DNA from: Hymenobacter montanus
Lineage (GTDB): Bacteria > Bacteroidota > Bacteroidia > Cytophagales > Hymenobacteraceae
DNA: 64,000 nt
Assembly (NCBI RefSeq): GCF_014699115.1
Contig: NZ_JACXAD010000007.1
Span: forward strand, 163,701 to 227,700
Direction: 5' to 3'
The notes below the pieces were generated by a model. The model was given only the letters and a program-made list of their open reading frames with translations. It searched no databases and was not told where the DNA came from. Below, piece after piece: positions 24,532-33,925 of the stretch (positions within the stretch are counted from its first letter, which is position 1; the number at the start of each line of letters is the position of its first letter). The translations under genes and the position numbers were made by a program.

Positions 24532-25587
24532 ATGTTGAAGCGCGTCAATGTCAATCGTCTTATTCTAGCCTGCGCCCTGACCTTGTTGAGCCTGGTGGTC
24601 GGGATGGCGGGTTTCATGACCATTGAGCACTACAAGGCGACGGATGCCTTTTACATGACGGTCATCACCGTTTCGACGGTGGGCTTTGGGGAGCTGCACC
24701 CGCTATCGGAAACCGGGCGCTTGTTCGTGGCCTTTTTCATTCTCTACAACCTCGTGGTAGTGGCCTACCTGGTGTCGGTGCTCTCCACCTTTATCTTTGA
24801 CGGCGAGTTGCGCAAACTCTTCAAGATGTATCGAACCGACCAGGAGATCAAACGTTTCAGCGGCCACATCATCGTGTGTGGCTTTGGCCGCAACGGCCGC
24901 AAGGCTTTCCAGGAGCTGCGCCTCAACGGGGCCAGCGTGGTGGTCGTGGAGCAAGACGAGCAGCTGATGAGGGACCTGAGCGCCGGCCGGACCGGCGAGG
25001 ACTACGACGGCGACGGAGTGGCGGGGGGCCAGATTTTTACGGTGGTGGGCGACGCTACCCACGACCTCATCCTGCAACAGGCCGGCGTCACGCGGGCTTC
25101 GGCTCTTATCACCGCCCTGCCCAAAGACGCCGACAACGTATTCGTGGCCCTGTCGGCCCGGGCCCTGAACCCGCGCCTGAAAATTATTGCCCGCGCCTCC
25201 TACAAAACCTCCGAAAGCAAGCTGCTTTCGGCCGGCGCCGACTCGGTGGTGATGCCCGATGAAATCGGCGGCTCGCACATGGCCAACCTGGTGGTCCGCC
25301 CCGAAGTTATCCGCTTTCTGGACCTGATTTCGGGCCTCAGCGTCGATAAGTTGCGGCTCGAAGAAATCACCTTCGACCAGCTTCGGCAGGATTTGCGGGG
25401 CCGTAGCATTCGCGAGCTGGACGTGCGCTCCATCACCGGGGCCACTATCATCGGCCTGCGTCAGGCCAACGGCGCGTTGCTGGTGAGCCCGCCGGTCGAT
25501 TACGTGCCTGCCTCCGGTGACGTCCTGCTGCTGCTCGGCAGCGAAGACCAGATCGAGAAGTTTGAGGTGCAGTTCCGGCAGCTGTAA
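24532..25587 (+). CDS. two-helix potassium channel with RCK domain
   Basis: A 351-residue Kch/MthK-like channel. Residues 10-30 and 64-90 are membrane helices flanking a pore loop with the K+ selectivity filter TVSTVGFGE at about 46-54. The cytoplasmic part has an RCK_N (TrkA-N) Rossmann domain starting HIIVCGFGRNGRKAF with a V-V-E-Q-D nucleotide-binding acidic residue, and an RCK_C domain (about 265-351). Such channels gate K+ flux in response to ligands on the RCK ring. The gene stands alone, just after the MITE-like element. Confidence 0.93.
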   Translation: MLKRVNVNRLILACALTLLSLVVGMAGFMTIEHYKATDAFYMTVITVSTVGFGELHPLSETGRLFVAFFILYNLVVVAYLVSVLSTFIFDGELRKLFKMYRTDQEIKRFSGHIIVCGFGRNGRKAFQELRLNGASVVVVEQDEQLMRDLSAGRTGEDYDGDGVAGGQIFTVVGDATHDLILQQAGVTRASALITALPKDADNVFVALSARALNPRLKIIARASYKTSESKLLSAGADSVVMPDEIGGSHMANLVVRPEVIRFLDLISGLSVDKLRLEEITFDQLRQDLRGRSIRELDVRSITGATIIGLRQANGALLVSPPVDYVPASGDVLLLLGSEDQIEKFEVQFRQL

Positions 25588-25806
25588 GGGGGAAGAACGA
25601 CCGACTCCTCGCCTGAGAAGGGGGCGCTGGCGCAGGGCAACAACTGGGGTGGTTGTAACTCAAGTCGTCGAACGGTAGAGCGATACCCGAACAATGCCCC
25701 CTGGGAAGCCATCGGGCCACGAGCTCCATCACCCTTGCCCGCTGGCTTGACCCTTCCCACTTCATCAGCGAGGGGAGCCTTTGCTGCAGCTACTTCGGCG
25801 GCTTGC

Positions 25807-25814
25807 TACCTTTG
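25807..25814 (+). promoter_or_regulatory. -7 element of the glycosyltransferase pair
   Basis: TACCTTTG, a perfect TAnnTTTG match, 8 bp before the ATG at 25823; a TTG at 25781-25783 sits 23 bp upstream as a possible -33 element. The leader would be only a few bases long. The 235-bp upstream spacer holds nothing else recognised. Confidence 0.6.
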
Positions 25815-25822
25815 CGGGCCTC

Positions 25823-27079
25823 ATGCACCTATTGCAACTTTGCCCACGCGTTCCATTTCCGCCCCACGACGGTGGAGCCATCGCCATGTACGACGTGGCT
25901 GCGGGGCTCGTTCGGGCTGGCCATCGGGTTACGGTGCTGGCCATCAACACTCCCAAGCACCGCCAGCCGGCCGATGCCCTGGCGCACTTAGGGCCCGCTC
26001 TGCGGCTGGTGACGGTGGACGTCGACACAGCTATTTCCGCCAGCAAGGCCCTGAAAAACCTGCTTTTCAGCCGCCAGCCCTACAATGCTGAGCGGTTTAT
26101 CAGCGCGGCCGTGGGGGAGCGGCTGCTGGAAATCCTGCGAACCGAGCAGGTCGACGTGGTGCAGTTGGAAGGAACCTTCGTGGCCTGGTATGCCGAGTTT
26201 CTGGGCCGCCAGCACCGGGCCGATTTTCGGGTGCCGCCGCTGGTGCTCCGCGCGCACAACGTGGAGTACACCATCTGGCAAATGCTGGCCACCCGGGAGG
26301 CCAACCCGCTGAAGCGGTTTTTTCTGACCGTCATGGCCGCGCGCCTCGAAAAATTTGAGCGGCGCTACCTGCGCCAGTTCGACGCCGTGGCGGCCATTAC
26401 CGAGGAAGATGCCCGACGCCTGCGGGCCCTGCACTGCCCCGAGCCGGTGGTGTTCGTGCCCGCCGGCGTCGAGCTCACCCGTTTGCCGCCCGCCCCGATC
26501 CGGCCCGCCCGGCCGCGGACTCTTTTTATGATTGGCTCGCTCGACTGGCTGCCCAATCAGGAAGGAGTGGAGTGGCTGCTGCGCGAAGTCTGGCCCCGGT
26601 TCCACGCCGAATGGCCCGACGTTGAGCTGCACATTGCCGGGCGCAATCCGCCCGCGCAGCTGTTGGCTACGCGCTCCGACAACGTGTTTATGCATGGCTT
26701 CGTGGAGTCGGCTCCGGCCTTTATGCAGCAGTTTGAGCTGATGCTGGTGCCACTGCTGAGCGGCGGGGGCATGCGCGTCAAAATCATCGAAGGCATGGCC
26801 CTGGGCAAGACCATTCTCAGCACCCCGCTGGGCGCCGAAGGCATTGCGGCCCAGGACGGCCACAACCTGCTGGTGCGCGACGGCGCCGATGCTTGGCTCG
26901 AGGCCCTGCGCGCCTGTGCCCGCGGCGAGGTGGCCGTGGACGAGATTGGGGCGGCAGCGGCCCGCACGGCGGCTACGCTGTACGACAACCGCCGGGTGGT
27001 GCAGCAATTTGTGGACTTGTACGAGCAGCTGCTCTTGCCTGCGCCCGTCGGGACGCCGGCCCATTCGCCGCCCTTATGA
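25823..27079 (+). CDS. glycosyltransferase, GT4-type (first of pair)
   Basis: A 418-residue GT-B fold transferase. The N-terminal domain starts MHLLQLCPRVPFPPHDGGAI with the Gly-rich acceptor loop, then LRAHNVEYTIW. The C-terminal donor domain has LFMIGSLDWLPNQEGVEWLL, HGFVESAPAFM, and the E-x7-E region MRVKIIEGMALGKTILSTPLGAEGI. The start at 25823 is taken because the fold begins there and the -7 box lies just upstream. It overlaps the next transferase as ATGA. The pair probably makes a surface polysaccharide or glycolipid; the sugar and acceptor cannot be told. Confidence 0.9.
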   Translation: MHLLQLCPRVPFPPHDGGAIAMYDVAAGLVRAGHRVTVLAINTPKHRQPADALAHLGPALRLVTVDVDTAISASKALKNLLFSRQPYNAERFISAAVGERLLEILRTEQVDVVQLEGTFVAWYAEFLGRQHRADFRVPPLVLRAHNVEYTIWQMLATREANPLKRFFLTVMAARLEKFERRYLRQFDAVAAITEEDARRLRALHCPEPVVFVPAGVELTRLPPAPIRPARPRTLFMIGSLDWLPNQEGVEWLLREVWPRFHAEWPDVELHIAGRNPPAQLLATRSDNVFMHGFVESAPAFMQQFELMLVPLLSGGGMRVKIIEGMALGKTILSTPLGAEGIAAQDGHNLLVRDGADAWLEALRACARGEVAVDEIGAAAARTAATLYDNRRVVQQFVDLYEQLLLPAPVGTPAHSPPL

Positions 27080-28245
27080 AGCTGCTCGTACTCCTTTCGC
27101 GCTTTCCGTACCCGCTCGATAAGGGCGACAAGCTGCGAGCTTACCACCAATTACGTTACTTGGCCGAGCGCCACGAAATCTGTCTGTTCGCCCTCACGGA
27201 TGAGGACGTTTCGGCGGCGGCTCAGGCGGCCGTACGCCCGCTGTGTCGGGGCGGGCTGGTGGTGCACCGGCTACGCCGCCCCGGAATTGCCGGCAACATG
27301 ACCCGGGCCCTGGCCCGGGGCTGGCCGCTGCAGGTGGGCTATTTCTACGACGCCCTGGCCCAGAAGCGGGTAAATGGGCTGCTGAGCGACTTTCGGCCCG
27401 ACCATGTATACTGCCAGCTCATCCGCATGGCCCAGTACCTGCGGCCGCATGGCGGCCGGGTCCCGATGACGTTGGACTACATGGACGTATTTTCGGCTGG
27501 CATGCGGCGGCGTAGCGCCCAGGCCCCCCTGTGGCAGCGGCCCGTGCTGGCCCTGGAAGCCCAGCGCCTGTTGCGCTACGAGGTGGCCGCTTTCGATTGG
27601 TTCCGCCATCACACCATCATCAGTGACCAGGACCGGCAGCTCATCGAGCACCCGAACCGCAACGAAATTCAGGTGGTGCTGAATGGCATCGACACCGAGT
27701 TTTTCCGTCCTCAGCCCGGCGCCGCGAAAGCCTACGACCTGCTGTTCTGCGGCAATATGAGCTATCATCCCAACGTGGATGCGGCGTGCTTTTTGGCCGA
27801 AGAAATCCTGCCCTTGGTGCGCCGCCACCACCCCGCCGCGCGGCTGCTGGTGGCCGGCACCACGCCCGCCCCGCGGGTACAGGCGCTGGCTTCGGCCCAG
27901 GTGGAAGTGAGCGGCTGGGTGCCGGACATTCGGGCGGCCTACGCGGCGGCCCGGGTGTTTGTGGCCCCCATGCGGGTGGGCACCGGGCTGCAAAACAAGC
28001 TGCTCGAGGCCCTGGCTATGGCCTTGCCCTGCGTAACCACTCCGTTGGCTAATAATGCCCTCGGCGGCACCGACGGCCAGGAGTTGCGCGTCGCCCTCGG
28101 GGCCCCGGCCCTCGCGGAGGCCATTGTCGGCCTGCTCGATGACGATGCCCAGGCCAGCGTGATGGCGGGCCGAGGCCACGCTTTTGTGAAGCGTCACTAC
28201 ACCTGGGCGGGTGCCACGGCCCGCCTGGAAGCCTTGTTCGGGTGA
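27076..28245 (+). CDS. glycosyltransferase, GT4-type (second of pair)
   Basis: A 389-residue GT-B glycosyltransferase starting MKLLVLLSRFPYPLDKGDKLR. It has the C-terminal signature LLFCGNMSYHPNVDAA, SGWVPDIRAAYAAARVFVAPMRVGTGLQNKLLEALAMALP and related donor-binding sequence of the sugar-transferase/PEP-CTERM-type GT4 family (TIGR03087-like, from memory). The ATG overlaps the previous stop as ATGA, so the two are translationally coupled. A frame extending upstream in the preceding gene is not used because it would overlap that gene out of frame. Exact substrate unknown. Confidence 0.9.
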   Translation: MKLLVLLSRFPYPLDKGDKLRAYHQLRYLAERHEICLFALTDEDVSAAAQAAVRPLCRGGLVVHRLRRPGIAGNMTRALARGWPLQVGYFYDALAQKRVNGLLSDFRPDHVYCQLIRMAQYLRPHGGRVPMTLDYMDVFSAGMRRRSAQAPLWQRPVLALEAQRLLRYEVAAFDWFRHHTIISDQDRQLIEHPNRNEIQVVLNGIDTEFFRPQPGAAKAYDLLFCGNMSYHPNVDAACFLAEEILPLVRRHHPAARLLVAGTTPAPRVQALASAQVEVSGWVPDIRAAYAAARVFVAPMRVGTGLQNKLLEALAMALPCVTTPLANNALGGTDGQELRVALGAPALAEAIVGLLDDDAQASVMAGRGHAFVKRHYTWAGATARLEALFG

Positions 28246-28258
28246 GGGGCCGCTGGGC

Positions 28259-28266
28259 TAACTTTG
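28259..28266 (+). promoter_or_regulatory. ribBA -7 element
   Basis: TAACTTTG, a perfect TAnnTTTG match, 39 bp before the ribBA start; a TTG at 28234-28236 gives a 22-bp spacing for the -33 element. No FMN riboswitch was recognised in the short leader. Confidence 0.55.
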
Positions 28267-28305
28267 CGGTGGCCCCCATTGTTATGGCCCGAAATACCCC
28301 ACTCC

Positions 28306-29535
28306 ATGCTTGACACCATTGATTCCGCCATTGCCGACATCCGCGCCGGTAAGGTAGTTATCGTCGTCGACGACGAAGACCGTGAAAACGAGGGCGACTT
28401 TATTTGCGCGGCCCAGTGCGCCACCCCCGAAATCATTAATTTCATGGCCATGCACGGGCGGGGCCTGGTGTGTGCCTCGCTGCCCGAGCAGCGCTGTGAA
28501 GAGCTGGGGCTGGATTTGATGGTGGGCCACAACACGGCCCTGCACGCCACGCCCTTTACGGTGTCGGTCGACTTGCTGAAGAACGGCGTAACGACTGGCA
28601 TCTCGGCTTCCGACCGCAGCAAAACCATTCTGGCGCTCATCGACCCGGCTACCAAGCCCGAAGAGCTGGGCAAGCCGGGCCACATTTTTCCGCTCAAAGC
28701 CCGCAAGGAAGGGGTGCTGCGCCGCGCGGGCCACACCGAGGCGGCCGTCGACCTGGCGCGCCTGGCGGGGTTTGAGCCGGCGGGCGTGCTGGTTGAAATT
28801 CTCAAAGAGGACGGCGAAATGGCCCGCCTGCCCGATTTGGAAATCGTGGCCAAAAAGTGGGGGCTGAAGCTGATTTCGGTACAGGACCTCATCAAGTATC
28901 GGCTGGCCCAGGAGAGCCTCATCCAGCGCGACATCTCGGTGAAGATGCCGACGGAATGGGGCGACTTCGACCTTTACGCCTACACCCAGCGCAGCAACGG
29001 CGTGCAGCACCTGGCCCTGGTAAAGGGCGACATCAGCGAACCTGGCCCGGTGCTGGTGCGCGTGCACAGCTCCTGCGTAACCGGCGACATCTTCGGCTCG
29101 TGCCGCTGCGACTGCGGCCCGCAGCTGCACCAGGCCATGCGCCAGATTGAGCGCGAAGGCCGCGGCGTGATCGTGTACATGAACCAGGAAGGCCGCGGCA
29201 TCGGCCTCCTCAACAAGCTCAAAGCCTACAAGCTCCAGGAGCAGGGCCGCGACACCGTGCAAGCCAACGAAGACCTGGGCTTCAAGGGCGACGAGCGCGA
29301 CTACGGCGTGGGCGCGCAGATTCTGCGCGACCTCGGCGTTACCCAGATGCGCCTGCTCACCAACAACCCCAGGAAGCGCACCGGCCTCATTGGCTACGGC
29401 CTCGAAATCGTGGACTCCCTGCCCATCGAAATCGACGCCAACCCCCACAATGAGGCGTATCTCACTACCAAGCGCGACAAAATGGGCCACGACATCCTGC
29501 GCAAGGCGAGGAGCGGCGCGCCGGAAGCGGCGTAG
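28306..29535 (+). CDS. ribBA: bifunctional DHBP synthase / GTP cyclohydrolase II
   Basis: A 409-residue riboflavin-pathway enzyme. The RibB half (1-205) makes 3,4-dihydroxy-2-butanone 4-phosphate and shows [11 protein letters not shown] and the GHIFPLKA and GHTEAAVDL motifs. The RibA half (210-405) opens GTP and shows the zinc cysteines in [15 protein letters not shown] and the NQEGRGIGL motif. The start MLDTIDSAI at 28306 matches the usual RibB N-terminus. It is the last clearly native gene before the AT-richer island that begins about 30 bp after its stop. Confidence 0.96.
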   Translation: MLDTIDSAIADIRAGKVVIVVDDEDRENEGDFICAAQCATPEIINFMAMHGRGLVCASLPEQRCEELGLDLMVGHNTALHATPFTVSVDLLKNGVTTGISASDRSKTILALIDPATKPEELGKPGHIFPLKARKEGVLRRAGHTEAAVDLARLAGFEPAGVLVEILKEDGEMARLPDLEIVAKKWGLKLISVQDLIKYRLAQESLIQRDISVKMPTEWGDFDLYAYTQRSNGVQHLALVKGDISEPGPVLVRVHSSCVTGDIFGSCRCDCGPQLHQAMRQIEREGRGVIVYMNQEGRGIGLLNKLKAYKLQEQGRDTVQANEDLGFKGDERDYGVGAQILRDLGVTQMRLLTNNPRKRTGLIGYGLEIVDSLPIEIDANPHNEAYLTTKRDKMGHDILRKARSGAPEAA

Positions 29536-29859
29536 ATGTCGGGTTGGATAGGTGGAGGTTTCTGGCTATTGAAGAACTAAATTCTGCTTAGGGTATATTA
29601 ACATTGTCATCGATGCAGTGAACTCGGGCCAAGACCCCTAACCGTATGCACAGTAGCATTTGATCAAGCCGGCAGTGCGCCCTGATTTTATTTCTACGGT
29701 GTCTTTTGGCAATAAACCCTAAGTACATCTTAAACCATACGCTGCCTAAACCTTGAGGCCAACAAAGCAAAGCTGGGGCAGGCGCTGGAAATTGGTAACG
29801 TTTTTCAACCATGAGTTGTAATACCGGTGTTTTTCATTTAAACTAAATGTAGAAGGGGG

Positions 29860-30198
29860 ATGCGGCTAATCATGTGCAGTTGTCCGAAGGAAGTAGCAGA
29901 TACAATTGCTAACGCAGTTGTTGAAAGCCGACTGGCTGCCCTTGTGAATGCGGTATCCGGCGTAAAAACCACTTCACTACGCAAAGAGGCTCCCTGTGTT
30001 CAGGAAGAAACGGTACTATTCATTCAAACTCCAATAGAACATCTGGAACCCCTGTTTGAGTTACTTGCCAGCCTTCATCCATCCAAAGCTCCTGCAATTA
30101 TCGCTTTGCCAATTACTTCTGGTAATTATGAATACCTCAAGTGGGCTGAAGAAACGCTCGTCAGCCAAACCAGAACGAACAATTCTTCAGAAATTTAA
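29860..30198 (+). CDS. CutA1-like protein (first of tandem pair)
   Basis: A 112-residue protein with the CutA1 outline: MRLIMCSCPKEVADTIANAV, a VESRLAALVNAVSGV segment (the RLAACVN motif of CutA), VLFIQTPIEHLEPLFELL, then LHPSKAPAIIALPITSGNYEYLKWAEE (the HPYexPEi and YLxW motifs of the family). CutA1 proteins are small trimeric proteins linked to divalent-metal tolerance, though their biochemical role is unsettled. The central strand that usually carries YxWxG is diverged (KTTSLRKEA). The next gene, 12 bp downstream, is a second CutA-like protein. Confidence 0.75.
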   Translation: MRLIMCSCPKEVADTIANAVVESRLAALVNAVSGVKTTSLRKEAPCVQEETVLFIQTPIEHLEPLFELLASLHPSKAPAIIALPITSGNYEYLKWAEETLVSQTRTNNSSEI

Positions 30199-30210
30199 GG
30201 GTGCTTTGCG

Positions 30211-30522
30211 ATGGATGTCAAGCTGATTGTTTTTACTTGTTCACCAGATGTTGCAGACCAAATCACTATACAAGCTGCTGAACATCGGCTTGCCTCTCAG
30301 ATCTATGAACTGCCTGTTGGGGCGCATTATCTTTGGAGTATGCCCCCTCGTGTAGCGTCTGGAGTAACGCTGGTGATGATTACTCGCAGCGATTTGAGTG
30401 ATGAGTTATATGAAATCATTCTGGAACTCTGTGCCCCTGAATTAGCTGCCATTGTTTCCCTTCCGATTGAGGATGTTCACAAGCCCTACGTAAAATGGAT
30501 GGCACGGTATCTGGCCCATTAG
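30211..30522 (+). CDS. CutA1-like protein (second of tandem pair)
   Basis: A 103-residue diverged paralogue or partner of the preceding gene, starting MDVKLIVFTCSPDVADQITI with AAEHRLASQIYELP, then VTLVMITRSDLSDELYEIILELCAPELAAIVSLPIEDVHKPYVKWMARYL, which aligns with the CutA helix-strand order and its YxxW end. It lacks the His-Pro of the family. An AAGGGTG stretch lies about 10 bp upstream of the ATG. The two could form a hetero-trimer; that is inference. Confidence 0.65.
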   Translation: MDVKLIVFTCSPDVADQITIQAAEHRLASQIYELPVGAHYLWSMPPRVASGVTLVMITRSDLSDELYEIILELCAPELAAIVSLPIEDVHKPYVKWMARYLAH

Positions 30523-30649
30523 TGAGGCTGACAACCTCGTCGCCTGGCTACACATTCCCGCGAAAAATAAGTGAGGCTTTTCTGTAGTACTTGATATAGC
30601 TAAAGACGCAAGGTGCGCAAGCAAAGTTGACCAAAATAACTGATTCCTA

Positions 30650-31264
30650 ATGGCGCTTCATCCTCCCGGTTTGCTTAAAAAACTGAAGCTCCATCACGAT
30701 TGGCTTGAATCGCTTGGAAGGTCAGGTCGTCAGCTAGCTTTAGAAGATGATGACTGCACCGGATTGGATTTTTCGGGAAGGATACTCTCTCAGGCGAGTC
30801 TGCCCGGTGTTAGATTCGATAAAGCCAGCCTTAAACAAGTAGATTTATATAGTTCAAACCTTGCCTCTGCTTCATTTTCCGGCGCCGATTTAACGGAGGC
30901 CGATTTGACCAGAGCAACTCTTGACTACGCCTCTCTAAATGATGCTAGCTTGCGAAATGCTAAAGCTTTCAAAGCTAGTTTTATAGAGGTTGATATGCGT
31001 GGTGCTGATTTAACTGATGCTAACTTAACAGACGCATACTTCGTGGGCGCTGATTTGGAGCGAGCTATCCTTCGTGGGGCCAATATTACGGGTGCGACTT
31101 TAGAGGGCGTTCGTCTTTTTAGAGCCGATTTGACCAGTGTGAAAGGATTTGAGCGTGTTAGCGCAAAGTGGATTGACATCGGTCCTGAAGAATCGCCTAT
31201 CAGGCTGGAGGGCGACCAACTGCGCGATTGGTTAGTTTGTGCCGTAAGAGGAAAAGCGCATTAG
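30650..31264 (+). CDS. pentapeptide-repeat protein
   Basis: A 204-residue protein with about 20 consecutive pentapeptide repeats of the A(D/N)Lxx type between residues about 38 and 170 (for example GADLTEADLTRATL, GADLTDANLTDAYFVGADL). Such repeats fold into a right-handed quadrilateral helix. Some family members mimic DNA and protect gyrase, but most have no known role. No signal peptide. The next gene starts 7 bp downstream. The family is abundant in cyanobacteria, which may be relevant given the ferredoxin relic nearby. Confidence 0.88.
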   Translation: MALHPPGLLKKLKLHHDWLESLGRSGRQLALEDDDCTGLDFSGRILSQASLPGVRFDKASLKQVDLYSSNLASASFSGADLTEADLTRATLDYASLNDASLRNAKAFKASFIEVDMRGADLTDANLTDAYFVGADLERAILRGANITGATLEGVRLFRADLTSVKGFERVSAKWIDIGPEESPIRLEGDQLRDWLVCAVRGKAH

Positions 31265-31271
31265 CGACTGG

Positions 31272-31649
31272 ATGAGCAGCTTATTTACACTATGTTTTCT
31301 TATGCACGCCAGCGATATAAATTTTGATTTAAGCAGTCTTCTGGTTGTCTTTGATGAATTACTTCCGCTAACAGATGAAGAGCAGAAAATTTACTGGTTC
31401 AAATTTACTCGACCGGATAGAATTACCATTACCCTAGTCCTCTCCATATACGAAGAGGGGGCCAATGTGATTGTCCGATGCAATCCAGCAGTTACCGGTG
31501 CATCCATCCGGATTACACAATGCACGGCTGTACGTGTTCTCGACGTCGAAAAGAAATATTTAGAAGTTATTAGCGAAACCTCAGGTTCTTCATCGAAGCG
31601 TTGTTTTCTCTCCTTATTAGGAGACAACATCGTTGAATTCATTGGATAA
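31272..31649 (+). CDS. hypothetical protein next to pentapeptide gene
   Basis: A 125-residue protein of unknown function; an internal Met at 31302 (MHASDINF) is an alternative start. The middle reads as alternating beta strands (KIYWFKFTRPDRITITLVLSIYEEGANVIVRCNPA), and no motif is recognised. It follows the pentapeptide gene by 7 bp, which suggests co-transcription. Its size and position resemble immunity-type proteins of toxin cassettes, but no sequence evidence supports that. Confidence 0.55.
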   Translation: MSSLFTLCFLMHASDINFDLSSLLVVFDELLPLTDEEQKIYWFKFTRPDRITITLVLSIYEEGANVIVRCNPAVTGASIRITQCTAVRVLDVEKKYLEVISETSGSSSKRCFLSLLGDNIVEFIG

Positions 31650-32130
31650 TTATAAAGCTTGTTGAGCCTTAGTGATTCACGGTTTAGAAATCTGATGGTT
31701 AGATAGTGATAACCTGGATTAATTGCCAAATTATTTGCTGCATCGTGATGATTGTTGCGTGAAAAGAAGGATTTGAGCTTACGGGTAAAACTTAATCATT
31801 TTTCTGCAGAAATTGACAATGAAGAACGAAACATTGAGCAAGATTGCACCACAATTTAGCCTCTGCGCGATACTTGGGGTGGGAAGAAAGACGCTGGCTC
31901 CTGGTGCATAGCTCCATCTTTTAAGTTTACATCCCTCTCTACTCAGCAAGTCAATGCCTGGTTTGCCAGCACCAGTTGGCAACGGTTTGCGGGGTGATGG
32001 TGGGGCGTGCGGCGAGCGGTTGGAGGCTTTCCGGACGGTGCTCGATACTGCGCTGTACTCCCGCAGCCGTGAAGTAGGTGTCCCATCGTTTCTGACGAAC
32101 TTTCGGCCACCACACCCTGGGATTCTACCG
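31650..32130. other. intergenic region within the island, no clear gene
   Basis: A 481-bp stretch. Open frames exist on both strands (one of 157 codons on the minus strand, 31779-32252, overlaps the ferredoxin relic out of frame), but none has a recognisable product. A minus-strand frame at 31964-32125 (reading VWWPKVRQKRWDTYF) might be a remnant of a gene downstream of the ferredoxin. I cannot identify it. Confidence 0.35.
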
Positions 32131-32423
<293 letters not shown>

Positions 32424-32456
32424 GTGTTAGAAGTATGGTCTGAAACTACTTTGAGT

Positions 32457-32648
32457 ATGGAGGCAATGGAGCGGACAAATTCTATAGCTTCAACAAAAAA
32501 GCGTCCTCAATCCTGCAATTCCCGCAGCCCCGATTGTCTAGACCTTCTAGGTTCAGAAGCTGACATTGTCGTCGTTTTCGACAAAAGCTAGGAGCGTAAT
32601 GAGTTTCCAGCCAACTGGAGGCAGTTCAAGTACGAACTTTTAACTTAG
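32457..32648 (+). pseudogene. possible degenerate ORF upstream of the HEAT-like gene
   Basis: An ATG frame runs 45 codons (MEAMERTNSIASTKKRPQSC onward, ending DIVVVFDKS), meets one TAG, and stays open to a TAG at 32646-32648 with ERNEFPANWRQFKYELLT. The last stop lies 12 bp before the next start, over its Shine-Dalgarno. This looks like the broken 3' end of a gene once coupled to the next. Weak evidence. Confidence 0.3.
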
Positions 32649-32660
32649 AGAGGAGCAGTC

Positions 32661-33014
32661 ATGAATACATTTAATGAGTTGGATCGATACCTGGCCGTTG
32701 CTTACGGTCTAGACCAGTGGTCTGACGATGCCATCGATCATGCTGCTGAACTCCTGGATGGTTTCGACGAGGCTGATTGGCATCGTTTAGAAAGAACCTG
32801 GAGGGATAGACCGAGTGCCTGGCAGGTCAGACTTGCCGACGCCGTATTTGGATCTGATAAACCGCGTGTTATCGATCTACTATGCCAAATGCTGAAGTCC
32901 CCTGAAGTTGAAGTCGCGCTTGCGGCAGCAGAAAGCCTGGAAGCAAAGGATGATGTGTGGACTCCTGATGCATCATTGCGTGCCGTATTAGCAAAGCTTC
33001 TCAATAGAAGGTAG
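32661..33014 (+). CDS. small HEAT-repeat-like protein
   Basis: A 117-residue, mostly helical protein. Its second half has a HEAT-like helix pair (KPRVIDLLCQMLKSPEVEVALAAAESLEA). It is preceded by GAGAGGAG, a strong Shine-Dalgarno 8 bp before the ATG, which is unusual in Bacteroidota and points to a foreign origin. The degenerate frame just upstream may be the remnant of a partner gene; a toxin/immunity pair is one possibility without direct evidence. Function unknown. Confidence 0.65.
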   Translation: MNTFNELDRYLAVAYGLDQWSDDAIDHAAELLDGFDEADWHRLERTWRDRPSAWQVRLADAVFGSDKPRVIDLLCQMLKSPEVEVALAAAESLEAKDDVWTPDASLRAVLAKLLNRR

Positions 33015-33073
33015 CACGCCGTCTACTCTGCTTTTTTGAACAAATAATTTCATTGCAGATAAAATATATTTAA

Positions 33074-33472
33074 ATGGGTAATTTGAATCTGGCAAGCATA
33101 GTTATTGAGCTCTACCAAAAGTTAAAAGGTGAGGAGGCGGGTATTGATATCAAAGAATCGATTTATGAAATAATTGAGGGCAATGCTTTAGACTTGCCTA
33201 TTAACGTCCCACCATGGTTTATGGATTTTTGGAAAAACATATTAAATAAAAATACAACGAATAAGATAAATTTTTTATCCAAAGAACTTGTTAATACTAA
33301 TGCCGATATTATTAATTTTTTGGCTGAGCTAGCAAGTGTAATTGATATGAACTATGAAAACTATGGAGAAGGAATAGTAATGAGATTTGAAGCCCTGAAT
33401 TTAGACGTGTTTATTTGTCTGGAAGGAGGACCATCAACTTGCTTTTATCGAATCAAGTTGCTTAATAGCTGA
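33074..33472 (+). CDS. hypothetical AT-rich gene
   Basis: A 132-residue protein of unknown function with strongly AT-biased codons (many Ile, Asn, Lys). Predicted helices come first (LASIVIELYQKLKGEEAG, a DFWKNILNKNTTNKINFLSKEL stretch), then a beta-like tail MRFEALNLDVFICLEGGPST. No signal peptide or known motif. It stands 59 bp after the HEAT-like gene on the same strand. Confidence 0.6.
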   Translation: MGNLNLASIVIELYQKLKGEEAGIDIKESIYEIIEGNALDLPINVPPWFMDFWKNILNKNTTNKINFLSKELVNTNADIINFLAELASVIDMNYENYGEGIVMRFEALNLDVFICLEGGPSTCFYRIKLLNS

Positions 33473-33590
33473 TATTTGTAGCATTTTAACGGTTTTGACA
33501 GCTAAACTAATGCGGAGTGACTTTAAATTGGCTATATTATTGCCGATTACCTGATTAGTTCAACCGGATGAATTTGAACCAAAACCTTAT

Positions 33591-33860
33591 TTGTGTGTCT
33601 TATTATCCAAGATCAGGGAACGTGTGATCCGAGATAGTCTGACCCAATCAAGGTGCTTTCCGTTGCCGAAACTTGTCGAAGCCCTCAATTTAACTGACTG
33701 CTTGTTGTACCCAAAAGCGATTCTGGACAGCATGATGCACTTTGACAAAACGCTAAAGCGGGAATGGAGGGGTAACTGGGTATCGGTAAGGGTAACCTAC
33801 AATCAGTTTGTACCACTGGCAGTGATGGATCTTGTGAACTCTCTGAAGATTATAAGTTAA
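33591..33860 (+). CDS. hypothetical protein, uncertain start
   Basis: An 89-codon frame from a TTG (MCVLLSKIRERVIRDSLTQS), ending at 33860. The frame continues about 13 codons upstream (PDEFEPKPYL) without an ATG, so it may be a fragment or start at a non-standard codon. Helical, unrecognised. The flanks (33473-33590 and 33861-33925) show nothing. Confidence 0.4.
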   Translation: MCVLLSKIRERVIRDSLTQSRCFPLPKLVEALNLTDCLLYPKAILDSMMHFDKTLKREWRGNWVSVRVTYNQFVPLAVMDLVNSLKIIS

Positions 33861-33925
33861 GTTGTCCGTATGAAATGAGAATTATTTATGTGTTAATGCG
33901 CTGTTTGGGTGCTCATACAGCTTTT

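Noticed and set aside
28264..28305. Upstream start for ribBA
   Set aside because: The extra 14 residues are not part of the RibB fold, overlap the -7 element, and the ATG at 28306 gives the usual N-terminus.
29654..29663. TTGATCAA near 29.65 kb as another FNR-type site
   Set aside because: The half-sites abut without the 4-bp spacer and no second box or -7 element is at the expected distance.
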